A stretch of 20,392 bases of DNA from JALRHH01 sp964638875 (GTDB lineage Bacteria > Patescibacteriota > Saccharimonadia > Saccharimonadales > JALRHH01): positions 1-20,392 of the forward strand of contig CAZXBL010000015.1 in assembly GCA_964638875.1 (NCBI GenBank). Direction: 5' to 3'. Of this stretch, positions 1-7,091 are shown piece after piece. The number at the start of each line of letters is the position of its first letter. Positions within the stretch are counted from its first letter, which is position 1. A program made the position numbers and the translations under genes. The notes beneath the pieces are model-generated. The model did not search any database. It saw only the letters and a program-made list of their open reading frames with translations, and was not told the DNA's origin.

Positions 1-298
1 TTGAGGTAATACCAGCGTTAGCAAGCGTAAAGTTATCAACGATACCTTTAATGGCGTCTAGTTGACCGGTGTAAACGTTTTCTGCAGGAACACGGATACT
101 TTTGAAACCAGGGAGCTTTGGAAGGCGTTGCATTAGTGGCAGCTGACCACCCATAAAGCCTGGCTTCTTGGATGAGCCAGTTCGTGAGCGCTGACCCTTG
201 GTACCACGACCGGCGGTTTTGCCCTGACCAGCTGAGATACCGCGACCAACGCGCTTTGGTGAACCTTTAGATTTAGTCTGTAATTCGTGAAATTTCAT
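1..298 (-). CDS. rplO: 50S ribosomal protein uL15 (L15), 3' end beyond window
   Basis: Large-subunit protein that binds 23S rRNA during late 50S assembly. The first 99 residues are visible and continue past the left edge; the family is usually about 145 residues. The glycine- and basic-rich N-terminal segment typical of L15 is clear (KRVGRGISAGQGKTAGRG, then KGQRSR and FMGGQLPLMQRLPK). The ATG overlaps the rpsE stop codon as TAATG, so it is probably translated by re-initiation. In most bacteria rpmD (uL30) lies between rpsE and rplO; here there is no space for it. No internal stop is seen in the visible part. Confidence 0.96.
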   Translation of the reverse strand, partial: MKFHELQTKSKGSPKRVGRGISAGQGKTAGRGTKGQRSRTGSSKKPGFMGGQLPLMQRLPKLPGFKSIRVPAENVYTGQLDAIKGIVDNFTLANAGITS

Positions 299-903
299 TA
301 TTTAGCCTCCGCTTTTGTTGCGGTTTTCTTTGCTGGAGCTTTTTCAGGAGCTTCTGGAGCGGGTTTAGTAGCAACTTTTTTAGGTGATTCCTTGGTTGTA
401 ACCCAGTTCTTTGAAAGAACAAGTGATTCCAGTGCTGCAATTGTCGCGTATGCTGTGTTGATCTTGTTAGATGAACCCAGTGACTTAGACAATACGTTTG
501 ATACACCGGCTACTTCCAGAACGGTACGGACGGTACCACCAGCGATCAGACCAGTACCAGCAGCTGCTGGCTTGATTAGAATCTTAGCGCCACCAACTTT
601 GGCTTCAGCCTCGTGCGGCAACGTACCTTTGTACAGCTTTACGACGATAAAGTTCTTCTTAGCGACCTCTACTGCCTTAGCAACCGCAGTTGTTACGTCT
701 GCACCCTTAGCGATACCTATACCGACCTTGCCTTTTTTGTCACCAACGACAACAAGCGCACGGAAACGGAAACGGCGACCACCCTTTACGACACGTGCAA
801 CACGGTCGATATTAATGACGCGTTCGTCAAACTGCTTTTCTTCTTCAACGCGCGGTCCGCGGTTATCACGGCCGCCACGTCCTCTATTTCCAAATTCTGC
901 CAT
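298..903 (-). CDS. rpsE: 30S ribosomal protein uS5 (S5)
   Basis: Small-subunit protein at the mRNA entry side, involved in decoding accuracy. The 201-residue product has the S5 N-terminal double-stranded-RNA-binding-like domain (VVKGGRRFRFRALVVVGDKKGKVG in outline) and the C-terminal S5 domain (GTGLIAGGTVRTVLEVAGV). A basic Ala/Pro/Lys-rich tail of about 20 residues follows. An in-frame ATG lies 24 nt upstream, but the start at 903 (MAEFGNRGRGG) is preferred because it sits one base after the rplR stop (TAATATG). Its own stop overlaps rplO. Confidence 0.97.
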   Translation of the reverse strand: MAEFGNRGRGGRDNRGPRVEEEKQFDERVINIDRVARVVKGGRRFRFRALVVVGDKKGKVGIGIAKGADVTTAVAKAVEVAKKNFIVVKLYKGTLPHEAEAKVGGAKILIKPAAAGTGLIAGGTVRTVLEVAGVSNVLSKSLGSSNKINTAYATIAALESLVLSKNWVTTKESPKKVATKPAPEAPEKAPAKKTATKAEAK

Positions 904-904
904 A

Positions 905-1261
905 TTAGAACTCCAATCCGCCTGCACGAGCAGCGTCTGCTAGTGCCTTAACACGGCCATGGTACAGCTTGCCATTTCGGTCAAAAACGACTGATTTGAT
1001 CTTAGCGGTCTTGGCCTTCTTTGCAATTTCAGTTCCAACCCATTCTGCCTTAGCAGTCATGGTACCAGTTGCTGCCTTTTGACCTACGGTCGTGATAGCA
1101 GCAATAGTCGTTTGCTTTGTATCGTCTATCAGCTGGGCACTAATGTGCTTATTGCTGACGAATACGCTGAGGCGTGGACGTTCACCTGTACCTGTTACGA
1201 CGCTCCGAATACGATTCTTGCGACGAGCCAGGTTGTTTAGTTTGCTTGAAACATTACTCAT
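905..1261 (-). CDS. rplR: 50S ribosomal protein uL18 (L18)
   Basis: Binds 5S rRNA and, with uL5, docks it on the 50S central protuberance. The 118-residue product is normal length for L18, with a basic N-terminus (KLNNLARRKNRIRS), the conserved GERPRLSVFVSNKHISAQLIDD core, and the VVFDRNGKLYHGRVKALADAAR-type C-terminus ending GGLEF. It starts 2 nt after the rplF stop and is followed by one base before the rpsE start, so it is in the middle of a tightly packed operon. Confidence 0.97.
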   Translation of the reverse strand: MSNVSSKLNNLARRKNRIRSVVTGTGERPRLSVFVSNKHISAQLIDDTKQTTIAAITTVGQKAATGTMTAKAEWVGTEIAKKAKTAKIKSVVFDRNGKLYHGRVKALADAARAGGLEF

Positions 1262-1263
1262 GA

Positions 1264-1803
1264 TTACTTGTCCTTACCTGACTTACCCGACTTGCGAATA
1301 ATTCGCTCGCCGACGTACTTAATACCTTTGCCCTTGTAAGGCTCTGGCTTCTTAAGGGCACGAATTTCTGCTGCGACTTGACCGACGTGCTGTTTGTCAA
1401 AGCCTTCAATAGTAATTGTGGTGCCTTCTACTTTGGCTGAAACGCCTACAGGCAATGTATAAACAACTTCGTGGCTGAACCCAAGGTTCATTTTCAAAGC
1501 ACTACCAGCTAATGCAACACGATAACCAACACCGTTGATTTCCAGTTGCTTATTAAAGCCAGTTGATACACCAGTAATCATGTTTGCTACCAATGATCGC
1601 ATCAAGCCGTGCTTGCTGCGGTTCTTTGGTTAGTCATTCTCAAGAGTGTCTTCAATATTATCACCTTTCTGCTTGTGAGTTAAAACAGGCATTGTGAATT
1701 GCTTCAAAGTGCCTTTCGAACCCGCTACCGTGATGGTGTCAGGGTCGATAGTGATTGTCACACCCGATGGGATTGGGATCGGTAGTTTTCCTATACGACT
1801 CAT
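1264..1803 (-). pseudogene. rplF: 50S ribosomal protein uL6 (L6), interrupted by an in-frame stop
   Basis: L6 lies at the base of the 50S factor-binding stalk and is normally essential. Read from the ATG at 1803 the frame gives MSRIGKLPIPIPSGV and continues as good L6 for 57 residues to LEND. Codon 58 is TAA (1630-1632). The same frame then continues as L6 (PKNRSKHGLMRSLVANM) to the stop at 1264. With the stop read through, the length is 179 residues, normal for L6. The frame is the same on both sides, so this is a single-codon change (for example CAA to TAA), not an indel. A fragment could begin at TTG 1605 but would lack the first domain. Sequencing error is the simplest explanation; a real mutation is possible. 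Confidence 0.9.
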
Positions 1804-1823
1804 ATATTTTCCTTATTAACTTT

Positions 1824-2225
1824 CTAGTAAACTTTACAGATTAACTCACCACCAACGCCAGCCTTTTTGGCTTGGTCGCCTGTCAAAAGACCCTTGCTGG
1901 TTGAAACGATAACCAGACCACGACCGCGTTTAACAGTTGGGATCTTGTCGCTTCCAACATATGCACGACGACCTGGCTTGCTCAAACGAGCAATCTCGGT
2001 AATACGAGCGTTGGTGTCTTCTGAATTAATAGTGATGGTCATAGTTTTACCAACAGTTGCTTTTTCAACGGCTACGCCGTCAACAAAGCCGCTGTCTTTG
2101 AGTAGTTTTGCCACAGCTTCTTTGACGTTGCTGTGTGGCAGAGTTACCTCGTTCTTGCGTACAGCAATAGCATTACGGATACGGGTCAACATGTCTGCTA
2201 TTGGGTCAGTTGTAGTCTTTGACAT
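1824..2225 (-). CDS. rpsH: 30S ribosomal protein uS8 (S8)
   Basis: Primary 16S rRNA-binding protein of the 30S central domain. In model bacteria it also represses the spc operon by binding its own mRNA. The 133-residue product has the canonical start (DPIADMLTRIRNAI), the middle segment ending RISKPGRRAY-like (RLSKPGRRAYVGSDKIP) and the C-terminal signature GRGLVIVSTSKGLLTGDQAKKAGVGGELI. The gene follows rpsN by 9 nt and is followed by a 20-nt spacer holding the rplF ribosome-binding site (AAGGA). Confidence 0.97.
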   Translation of the reverse strand: MSKTTTDPIADMLTRIRNAIAVRKNEVTLPHSNVKEAVAKLLKDSGFVDGVAVEKATVGKTMTITINSEDTNARITEIARLSKPGRRAYVGSDKIPTVKRGRGLVIVSTSKGLLTGDQAKKAGVGGELICKVY

Positions 2226-2234
2226 ATTATTCTC

Positions 2235-2503
2235 CTACCAGCTACTCTTCGTTATGCCAGGGATTTCTCCCTTGCTTGCGTGTTCACGGAAGCTGAGACG
2301 TGATAGTCCAAACTGTCGCATGTAGCCACGTGGGCGTCCGGTTTCTGTGCAGCGGTTCTTCCAACGAGTTGGCGAACTATTGCGAGGCAACAGGTGTAAA
2401 CCAACACGGTCACCAACTGATTTAAGCTCAGCACGCTTGGCGGCCGTCTTGGTAATCATTTTTGTCGCTTGAGATCACGTGCAACTGATGATTTTTTAGC
2501 CAT
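2235..2503 (-). pseudogene. rpsN: 30S ribosomal protein uS14 (S14), frameshifted near the N-terminus
   Basis: S14 is a 30S head protein, normally essential. The ATG at 2503 overlaps the rplE stop (TAATG) and encodes MAKKSSVARDLKRQK, the correct S14 N-terminus. A run of five A on the minus strand (2459-2463) then puts a TGA in frame. Adding one A restores an 89-residue S14 that lines up with the long zinc-free type and continues MITKTAAKRAELK, then LPRNSSPTRWKNRC and GRPRGYMRQFGLSR, ending KSSW. The broken gene therefore looks like a one-base homopolymer loss. The TGA overlaps the ATG at 2459 as ATGA, so a 74-residue fragment could be made by restart. Confidence 0.9.
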
Positions 2504-3087
2504 TACTTAGCCTCCTTTTCAAACGGCATACCGAACTTTTCCAGTAGGGCGCGGCCGTGAGCCTTATCTTGGCACTTAATTACAAATACTGCTTGCATAC
2601 CGTGGGCGGTAGTAGTTTCTTCAAACGTCAATTCTGGGAATACAGACTGGTCAGTAATACCAATACTGAAGTTACCTGATTTGTCGAATGCGCCAGCCTT
2701 AACACCATGGAAGTCACGGAGGCGTGGTAGTACAACATTGATGAGACGCTCCAGGAATTCATACATGTAGTCACCACGGAGTGGTACCTTCAGGCCCATC
2801 TTGTTGCCTGCACGAAGCTTGAATCCTGCGATTGAAGTCTTTGCGTAGGTTTCAAGTGGTTTCTGTCCAGTAATCTTGGTTAGAGTATTGGTTGCAACCT
2901 CGATCATCTTTTTGTCGTCTTTTGCGCGACCAAGACCGACGTTCAATACGATCTTCTCGAGCTTTGGAACTTCCATAGCGTTCAAGCCAAGTTCTTTCTG
3001 TAATTCTGCTACGTATTTACTCTGGTACTCTACCTTCAGGCGAGCGGTAACAGGAGCAGTCTTAGCTGCTGTCTTAGTTGTAGCCAT
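2503..3087 (-). CDS. rplE: 50S ribosomal protein uL5 (L5)
   Basis: Binds 5S rRNA and contacts the P-site tRNA and the 30S head. The 194-residue product is slightly longer than the usual 180 because of an Ala/Thr/Lys N-terminal extension (MATTKTAAKTAP). Recognisable blocks are MEVPKLEKIVLNVGLG, the ITGQKP segment, FKLRAGNKMGLKVPLRG, FLERLINVVLPRLRDF and the GNFSIGITDQSVFPE motif. Start and stop overlap the neighbouring genes as TAATG at both ends. Confidence 0.97.
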   Translation of the reverse strand: MATTKTAAKTAPVTARLKVEYQSKYVAELQKELGLNAMEVPKLEKIVLNVGLGRAKDDKKMIEVATNTLTKITGQKPLETYAKTSIAGFKLRAGNKMGLKVPLRGDYMYEFLERLINVVLPRLRDFHGVKAGAFDKSGNFSIGITDQSVFPELTFEETTTAHGMQAVFVIKCQDKAHGRALLEKFGMPFEKEAK

Positions 3088-3416
3088 TACTTGATCTCCT
3101 TTCCACTCTTCTTAAACAGACGAGTCTTTACGCCTTTTGCATCGAACTTGTAGCCGATACGTGATGGTTTTTTACTGGTAGGTTCCTGGATACCAACCTT
3201 GCTAACTGCAATTGGTTTGGTAATTTCAATGATGCCACCTTGTGGGTATGTCTTGTTCGGCTTGGTAGCTTTCTTAACAATGTTGATGCCTTCAACAGTA
3301 ACTTTGTTAAGATCCGGGTGAGTTGCAACAATTTTGCCACTCTTTCCCTTATATTTGCCAGAACGAACGACAACGGTGTCGCCTTTCTTTAGGCGAATTT
3401 TATAAATTTCAGCCAT
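3087..3416 (-). CDS. rplX: 50S ribosomal protein uL24 (L24)
   Basis: One of the two assembly-initiator proteins of the 50S subunit. The 109-residue product has the N-terminal KOW motif (KIRLKKGDTVVVRSGKYKGK) followed by VEGINIVKKATKP and QGGIIEITKPIAVSKV, as expected for bacterial L24. The C-terminus is strongly basic. The start overlaps the rplN stop and the stop overlaps the rplE start, both as TAATG, so expression should be coupled to the flanking genes. Confidence 0.97.
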   Translation of the reverse strand: MAEIYKIRLKKGDTVVVRSGKYKGKSGKIVATHPDLNKVTVEGINIVKKATKPNKTYPQGGIIEITKPIAVSKVGIQEPTSKKPSRIGYKFDAKGVKTRLFKKSGKEIK

Positions 3417-3784
3417 TATAGTACCTCCGGTGCAAGGCTAATGATCTTTTGGTAGCCCATTTCACGTAGTTCACGTGGTACTGGGCCAAAGATACGGGTA
3501 GCCTTCGGTAATTTGTCATCGCCGATAACAACTGCGGCGTTGTCGTCAAAACTGATAGTCGAGCCATCCTTACGTTTGATAGTGTCGCGAGTACGAACAA
3601 CTACGGCACGGATGACAGACTTCTTTTTGACAGTTCCGGTTGGGCTCGCTTGCTTGACGGTTGCGACGATAATGTCACCAACACGTGCATAGCGCTTGCG
3701 AGTTCCACCAAGAACACGGATGCAGAGGATTTCCTTTGCGCCGCTGTTATCACACACGATGAGGCGTGATTCTTGTTGGATCAT
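3416..3784 (-). CDS. rplN: 50S ribosomal protein uL14 (L14)
   Basis: Highly conserved 50S protein at the subunit interface that forms bridges to 16S rRNA. The 122-residue product has the exact family length and the signature start MIQQESRLIVCDNSGAKE, the basic loop TRKRYARVGD-like (GGTRKRYARVGDIIVATVKQA), the VVVRTRDTIKRKDGS strand and the C-terminal FGPVPRELRE. It begins one base after the rpsQ stop (TAAGATG) and overlaps rplX at its end. Confidence 0.98.
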   Translation of the reverse strand: MIQQESRLIVCDNSGAKEILCIRVLGGTRKRYARVGDIIVATVKQASPTGTVKKKSVIRAVVVRTRDTIKRKDGSTISFDDNAAVVIGDDKLPKATRIFGPVPRELREMGYQKIISLAPEVL

Positions 3785-3785
3785 C

Positions 3786-4049
3786 TTACGCCTCCTCCTT
3801 GTGAGTTATCGCTGCACGTTCAACGACTTGCACTAATGTGTGTCGCTTGCGTGCCGACAATGGACGAGTTTCTGCGATTACAACCGTGTCACCACTGTTG
3901 GCTTCGTTCTTTTCGTCGTGCGCGATGAACTTCTTAGAGAAGCTATACTTCTTTTTGTAAATTGGGTGTGTCTTGCGAGTCGTAACAGTAACGACAATTG
4001 TCTTATCGGCTTTGTCAGACGAGACGACACCTTGTAGGGTTTTTGCCAT
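3786..4049 (-). CDS. rpsQ: 30S ribosomal protein uS17 (S17)
   Basis: Primary 16S rRNA-binding protein of the 30S body. The 87-residue product is normal length and shows the OB-fold signature (LQGVVSSDKADKTIVV), the HPIYKKKYSFSKKFIAHDE segment and GDTVVIAETRPLSARKRH, which is the classic S17 motif. The ATG overlaps the rpmC stop (TAATG). Confidence 0.97.
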   Translation of the reverse strand: MAKTLQGVVSSDKADKTIVVTVTTRKTHPIYKKKYSFSKKFIAHDEKNEANSGDTVVIAETRPLSARKRHTLVQVVERAAITHKEEA

Positions 4050-4249
4050 TACATGCTCTCCTTCGCTAGCTGCTCACCTAAAACGGTCAGCATACGTGCT
4101 AAATCTTTACGTTTGTTACGCAAACTGCGTACATTTTGGGTTTCGCCCATGTGCAGGCGGCGTCTTAGCTCAGTAATTTCTTCACGGAGTGAAGTAGCTT
4201 GGGTTGTAAGCTCTTTTGTATCTAGCTTACGGATATCAGCGACTTTCAT
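4049..4249 (-). CDS. rpmC: 50S ribosomal protein uL29 (L29)
   Basis: Small helical protein beside the nascent-peptide exit, next to uL23. The 66-residue product is typical: KVADIRKLDTKEL at the start, the LREEITELRRRLHMGETQNV middle and the RKDLARMLTVLGEQLAKE C-terminal helix. Both ends overlap neighbours as TAATG. Position between rplP and rpsQ is the standard bacterial order. Confidence 0.97.
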   Translation of the reverse strand: MKVADIRKLDTKELTTQATSLREEITELRRRLHMGETQNVRSLRNKRKDLARMLTVLGEQLAKESM

Positions 4250-4662
4250 TACGCCTCCTCCTTCACCAAGAACTTGGTCTTAACTGGTAGCTTGTGCGCT
4301 GCAAGGCGCATAGCCTCACGTGCAACTTCCTCTGATACACCTTGCATCTCGAACATGATAGTACCAGGGCGAACAGGTGCTACGAAGAATTCTGGGCTAC
4401 CCTTACCACTACCCATCTTGGTACCAAGAGCCTTGCGGGTAACAGGCTTGTGTGGGAAGATCCGAATCCAGATCTTACCACCACGCTTGATGTAGCGGGT
4501 CATTGCCTGACGAGCGGACTCGATTTGACGGGATGTGATGCGCTCGTGGCCTTGTGCCTGTAGGGCATACTGACCATGTGCAATGTAATTTCCGGTGGTA
4601 GCTGGACCACGGACTTTGCCCTTGAACACCTTACGGTGCTTGGTTCGGTTAGGAATTAACAT
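4249..4662 (-). CDS. rplP: 50S ribosomal protein uL16 (L16)
   Basis: 50S protein near the A-site tRNA elbow, needed late in assembly. The 137-residue product matches the family length and shows MLIPNRTKHRKVFKG at the N-terminus, GQYALQAQGHERITSRQIESARQA, the KIWIRIFPHKPVTRKALGTKMGSGKG loop and the PGTIMFEMQGV segment. It starts 3 nt after the rpsC stop and overlaps rpmC at its end. Confidence 0.98.
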   Translation of the reverse strand: MLIPNRTKHRKVFKGKVRGPATTGNYIAHGQYALQAQGHERITSRQIESARQAMTRYIKRGGKIWIRIFPHKPVTRKALGTKMGSGKGSPEFFVAPVRPGTIMFEMQGVSEEVAREAMRLAAHKLPVKTKFLVKEEA

Positions 4663-4665
4663 CGT

Positions 4666-5295
4666 TTACGCCTCCCCCTTATAGATCCACACTTTGACGC
4701 CAATGATACCTGCACCAGGGTACTTAGCCCTTGCAGCATGGTAGTCAACATTTGCACGAATAGTGTGAAGTGGCACAGAACCTTCAACGGTCTTTTCACG
4801 ACGTGACATTTCTGCACCGCCGAGACGACCTGCGATCTCGATACGAATACCCTTAGCACCGCTACGCATTGCTGCACCCGCTGCTGATTTAGCTGCACGA
4901 CGGAAAGCGATACGGCGCTCCAATTGGTGTGCAATGTTTTCAGCAACAAGCTTGGCATAAAGCTCCGGCTTCTTGATTTCTTCGATGTTAACACGGGCAG
5001 GAATGCTGTAAATCTTTTCGATTGCAGCCTTTAGTTCCTGTGCGCCTGAACCACCACGACCGATAACCACACCTGCTTTTGCAGTGGTAATGGTGACGGT
5101 GATAAGGCTTGGTGAACGCTCGATATCTACTTGGTTGATAGCAGCACGTGAACCGAGCTTTTCAACAATCATACGGCGAACAGCAAGATCCTGTGTAAGG
5201 AACTTAGCGTAGTCACGCTTGTTGGCGAACCACTTTGAACGCCAGTTCTTGTTCAACTGTAGGCGCATGCTAATTGGGTTTACTTTTTGGCCCAT
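4666..5295 (-). CDS. rpsC: 30S ribosomal protein uS3 (S3)
   Basis: 30S head protein at the mRNA entry channel. The 209-residue product begins MGQKVNPISMRLQ. It has a type-II KH domain with the GXXG-type loop (VVIGRGGSGAQEL) at about residues 75-88 and a C-terminal domain with RIEIAGRLGGAEMSRRE and the final GVKVWIYKGEA. It lacks the long acidic tail of some S3 proteins. The ATG overlaps the rplV stop (TAATG). Confidence 0.98.
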   Translation of the reverse strand: MGQKVNPISMRLQLNKNWRSKWFANKRDYAKFLTQDLAVRRMIVEKLGSRAAINQVDIERSPSLITVTITTAKAGVVIGRGGSGAQELKAAIEKIYSIPARVNIEEIKKPELYAKLVAENIAHQLERRIAFRRAAKSAAGAAMRSGAKGIRIEIAGRLGGAEMSRREKTVEGSVPLHTIRANVDYHAARAKYPGAGIIGVKVWIYKGEA

Positions 5296-5681
5296 TACTT
5301 TGCCTCCTTCTTTTCTACTGGCTTAGCAGCTGGTTTCTTTGCAACGCGCTGTTCGCCTTCGACAACAACATGAATGTGAGATGACTTGCGCTGGAATGGC
5401 AGTGCGCGCCCGTGTGCTGCTGGGCGATATCGCTTCAAGCGAGCACCTGGGGTAACGCTAATACTCACGATACGAAGTGTTTCAGGCTTGTAGTTATGGT
5501 TGTGGTCAGCGTTAGCACGAGCACTCTCGATAACTTTCTTGACTGGTAATGCAGAACGACGAGGAGTGTGCTCCAAAATCGTCAGTGCATCGGCAACAGT
5601 ACGGCCACGAACAAGTCCGGCAACAACGCCGACTTTGCGGGGGCTCATACTTACGCCTTTAGCAATTGCGGTAACTGGCAT
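5295..5681 (-). CDS. rplV: 50S ribosomal protein uL22 (L22)
   Basis: Its long beta-hairpin lines the nascent-peptide tunnel with uL4. The 128-residue product shows MSPRKVGVVAGLVRGRTVADALTIL, the hairpin region RIVSISVTPGARLKRYRPAAHGRA and KSSHIHVVVEG, then a short Lys/Ala/Pro tail. The macrolide-related loop looks intact by length. Both ends overlap neighbouring genes as TAATG. Confidence 0.97.
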   Translation of the reverse strand: MPVTAIAKGVSMSPRKVGVVAGLVRGRTVADALTILEHTPRRSALPVKKVIESARANADHNHNYKPETLRIVSISVTPGARLKRYRPAAHGRALPFQRKSSHIHVVVEGEQRVAKKPAAKPVEKKEAK

Positions 5682-5956
5682 TACTTCTTACCTTTCGCGA
5701 GCTTACCACCGTGAGAGCGGAACTTACGGGTTGGACTAAACTCACCGAGCTTGTGACCAACCATGTTTTCGGTAACGAACACAGGAACGTGAACTTTACC
5801 GTTGTGGACTGCAATTGTGCGACCAACGAATTCCGGTGGAATTGTTGAGGCACGAGCCCAAGTCTTGATTATTGTCCGATTTTCGGCTCCGAGGGCTGCT
5901 ACTTTCTTAGCAAGCTTCGGATCGATAAATGGACCTTTCTTTAATGAACGACTCAT
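5681..5956 (-). CDS. rpsS: 30S ribosomal protein uS19 (S19)
   Basis: 30S head protein that contacts the A-site finger of the large subunit. The 91-residue product has the signature MSRSLKKGPFIDPKL, KTWARASTIPPEFVGRTIAVHNG and VTENMVGHKLGEFSPTR. Its start codon is embedded in the stop of the preceding unknown 99-residue gene as an ATGA overlap, so its translation probably depends on that gene being read. In most bacteria rpsS directly follows rplB. Confidence 0.98.
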   Translation of the reverse strand: MSRSLKKGPFIDPKLAKKVAALGAENRTIIKTWARASTIPPEFVGRTIAVHNGKVHVPVFVTENMVGHKLGEFSPTRKFRSHGGKLAKGKK

Positions 5957-6252
5957 GCTTTAACTCCTTCAGATTGTTTGGACTGTGTTAAGTAACCCAG
6001 ACACTGGGCGATCACATGGTCTGACCTTCTATCGGCAGGTGAGTGTTCACTAACCTCACTGACAAAGTCACGAAAATCCCTAAATGTTCCACCGTTATAT
6101 GCGTTCTGCCCATCCTTGAATGCTATCCCCAGAAGGGAGACGTGCCCTTCACCAATTTCGGCTGCTGAGGAGATCATCGTATCAACCGCACCATGTAATG
6201 TCGCGGCAACATCGTTGTTAAAGGCTTCCACTGAAAGTTCTATATCTGCCAT
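5953..6252 (-). CDS. Unknown 99-aa protein between rplB and rpsS
   Basis: Not recognised. The gene sits between rplB and rpsS, where bacteria normally have nothing. A Shine-Dalgarno sequence (AGAGGAAA) lies in the last codons of rplB, the start is 2 nt after the rplB stop, and the end overlaps rpsS by ATGA, so it is a fully integrated, translationally coupled gene. The protein is soluble-looking, acidic in its first half, rich in Ala, Asp, Glu and Ser, with one Cys (84) and no signal peptide or membrane segment. A phenylalanine/aspartate-rich repeat-like stretch (TFRDFRDFVSEVSEH) is at residues 56-70. Function unknown; the context suggests a role tied to ribosome production. Confidence 0.85.
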   Translation of the reverse strand: MADIELSVEAFNNDVAATLHGAVDTMISSAAEIGEGHVSLLGIAFKDGQNAYNGGTFRDFRDFVSEVSEHSPADRRSDHVIAQCLGYLTQSKQSEGVKA

Positions 6253-6254
6253 GA

Positions 6255-7091
6255 TTATTTCCTCTTAGCCGCGTGACGGCTTTTTACGATAAAGTTGCCA
6301 TTATCCTTACGGCGACGAGTCTTGAACCCAAGAGTCTTTTGACCCCATGGAGTTACCGGAGCACGTGCCATACGGTGACGACCACCATCACCACCACCGT
6401 GTGGGTGATCAGCAGCGTTCATAACTACACCACGGACGCCTGGGCGCTTACCGCGGAGACGGTTACGACCAGCTTTACCGATCTTGACGTTCTGGTGTTG
6501 TTCGTTACCGACAACGCCAAGGCTGGCAGTACACTCAACGTGAACCTTGCGGACTTCGCCACTTGGTAGACGCAACTGTGCATATTCGCCCTCTTTTGCC
6601 ATCAACTGGGCTGACGCGCCGGCAGAACGCACGATCTGTGCACCACGACCAGGTGTCAGTTCGACTGCGTGAACAGTAGAACCCACTGGGATGTTCTTGA
6701 TTGCCAGGCGGTTGCCGGTTTCTATTGGAGCTTCCTCACCACTGGTTATTTTCTGCCCCACCTTCATGCCATTTGCAGCAATGATGTAGTGGTACTTGTT
6801 GTCCTGGTCCTTGATACGAGCTATACGTGCAGAACGGTTCGGGTCATACTCAATGTGTTCAATAGTTGCTGTGGTACCTGCTGCCAAGTTAAAGTTCATA
6901 ATTCGGTAGAAAGTACGGGTTCCGCCACCACGGTGACGAGTCGTAATACGGCCCATGTTGTTACGGCCACTGTGCTTCTTTTTAATAACTGTCAGTGACT
7001 TCAGAGGTTTCTTGGTAGTAACCTGTGAAAAGTCCTGTGTAGTCATGCCACGGAGACCAGGAGTCGTTGGCTTATATGCTTTAACTGCCAT
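6255..7091 (-). CDS. rplB: 50S ribosomal protein uL2 (L2)
   Basis: Core 50S protein needed for peptidyl transferase centre assembly and subunit joining. The 278-residue product has the standard length, with the RNA-binding N-terminal domain (KKHSGRNNMGRITTRHRGGG), the TPGRGAQIVRSAGASAQLMAKEG segment and the conserved C-terminal block GVVMNAADHPHGGGDGGRHR, which holds the histidine close to the active centre. The start overlaps rplW as TAATG. Confidence 0.98.
   Translation of the reverse strand: MAVKAYKPTTPGLRGMTTQDFSQVTTKKPLKSLTVIKKKHSGRNNMGRITTRHRGGGTRTFYRIMNFNLAAGTTATIEHIEYDPNRSARIARIKDQDNKYHYIIAANGMKVGQKITSGEEAPIETGNRLAIKNIPVGSTVHAVELTPGRGAQIVRSAGASAQLMAKEGEYAQLRLPSGEVRKVHVECTASLGVVGNEQHQNVKIGKAGRNRLRGKRPGVRGVVMNAADHPHGGGDGGRHRMARAPVTPWGQKTLGFKTRRRKDNGNFIVKSRHAAKRK

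Noticed and set aside
287..943. Long plus-strand frame opposite rpsE
   Set aside because: It is the antisense shadow of a clear S5 gene, with low-complexity composition and no ribosome-binding site. Similar shadows opposite rpsH, rplD, fusA and tuf were left out.
1630..1632. TAA in rplF as evidence for a recoded genetic code
   Set aside because: Several genes here end in TAA (for example rplR, rpsG, rplC), and TAG and TGA also end genes, so the standard stops are in use.
2456..2463. Programmed frameshift in rpsN
   Set aside because: No slippery heptamer with a downstream structure is evident, and a single-base homopolymer error explains it better.
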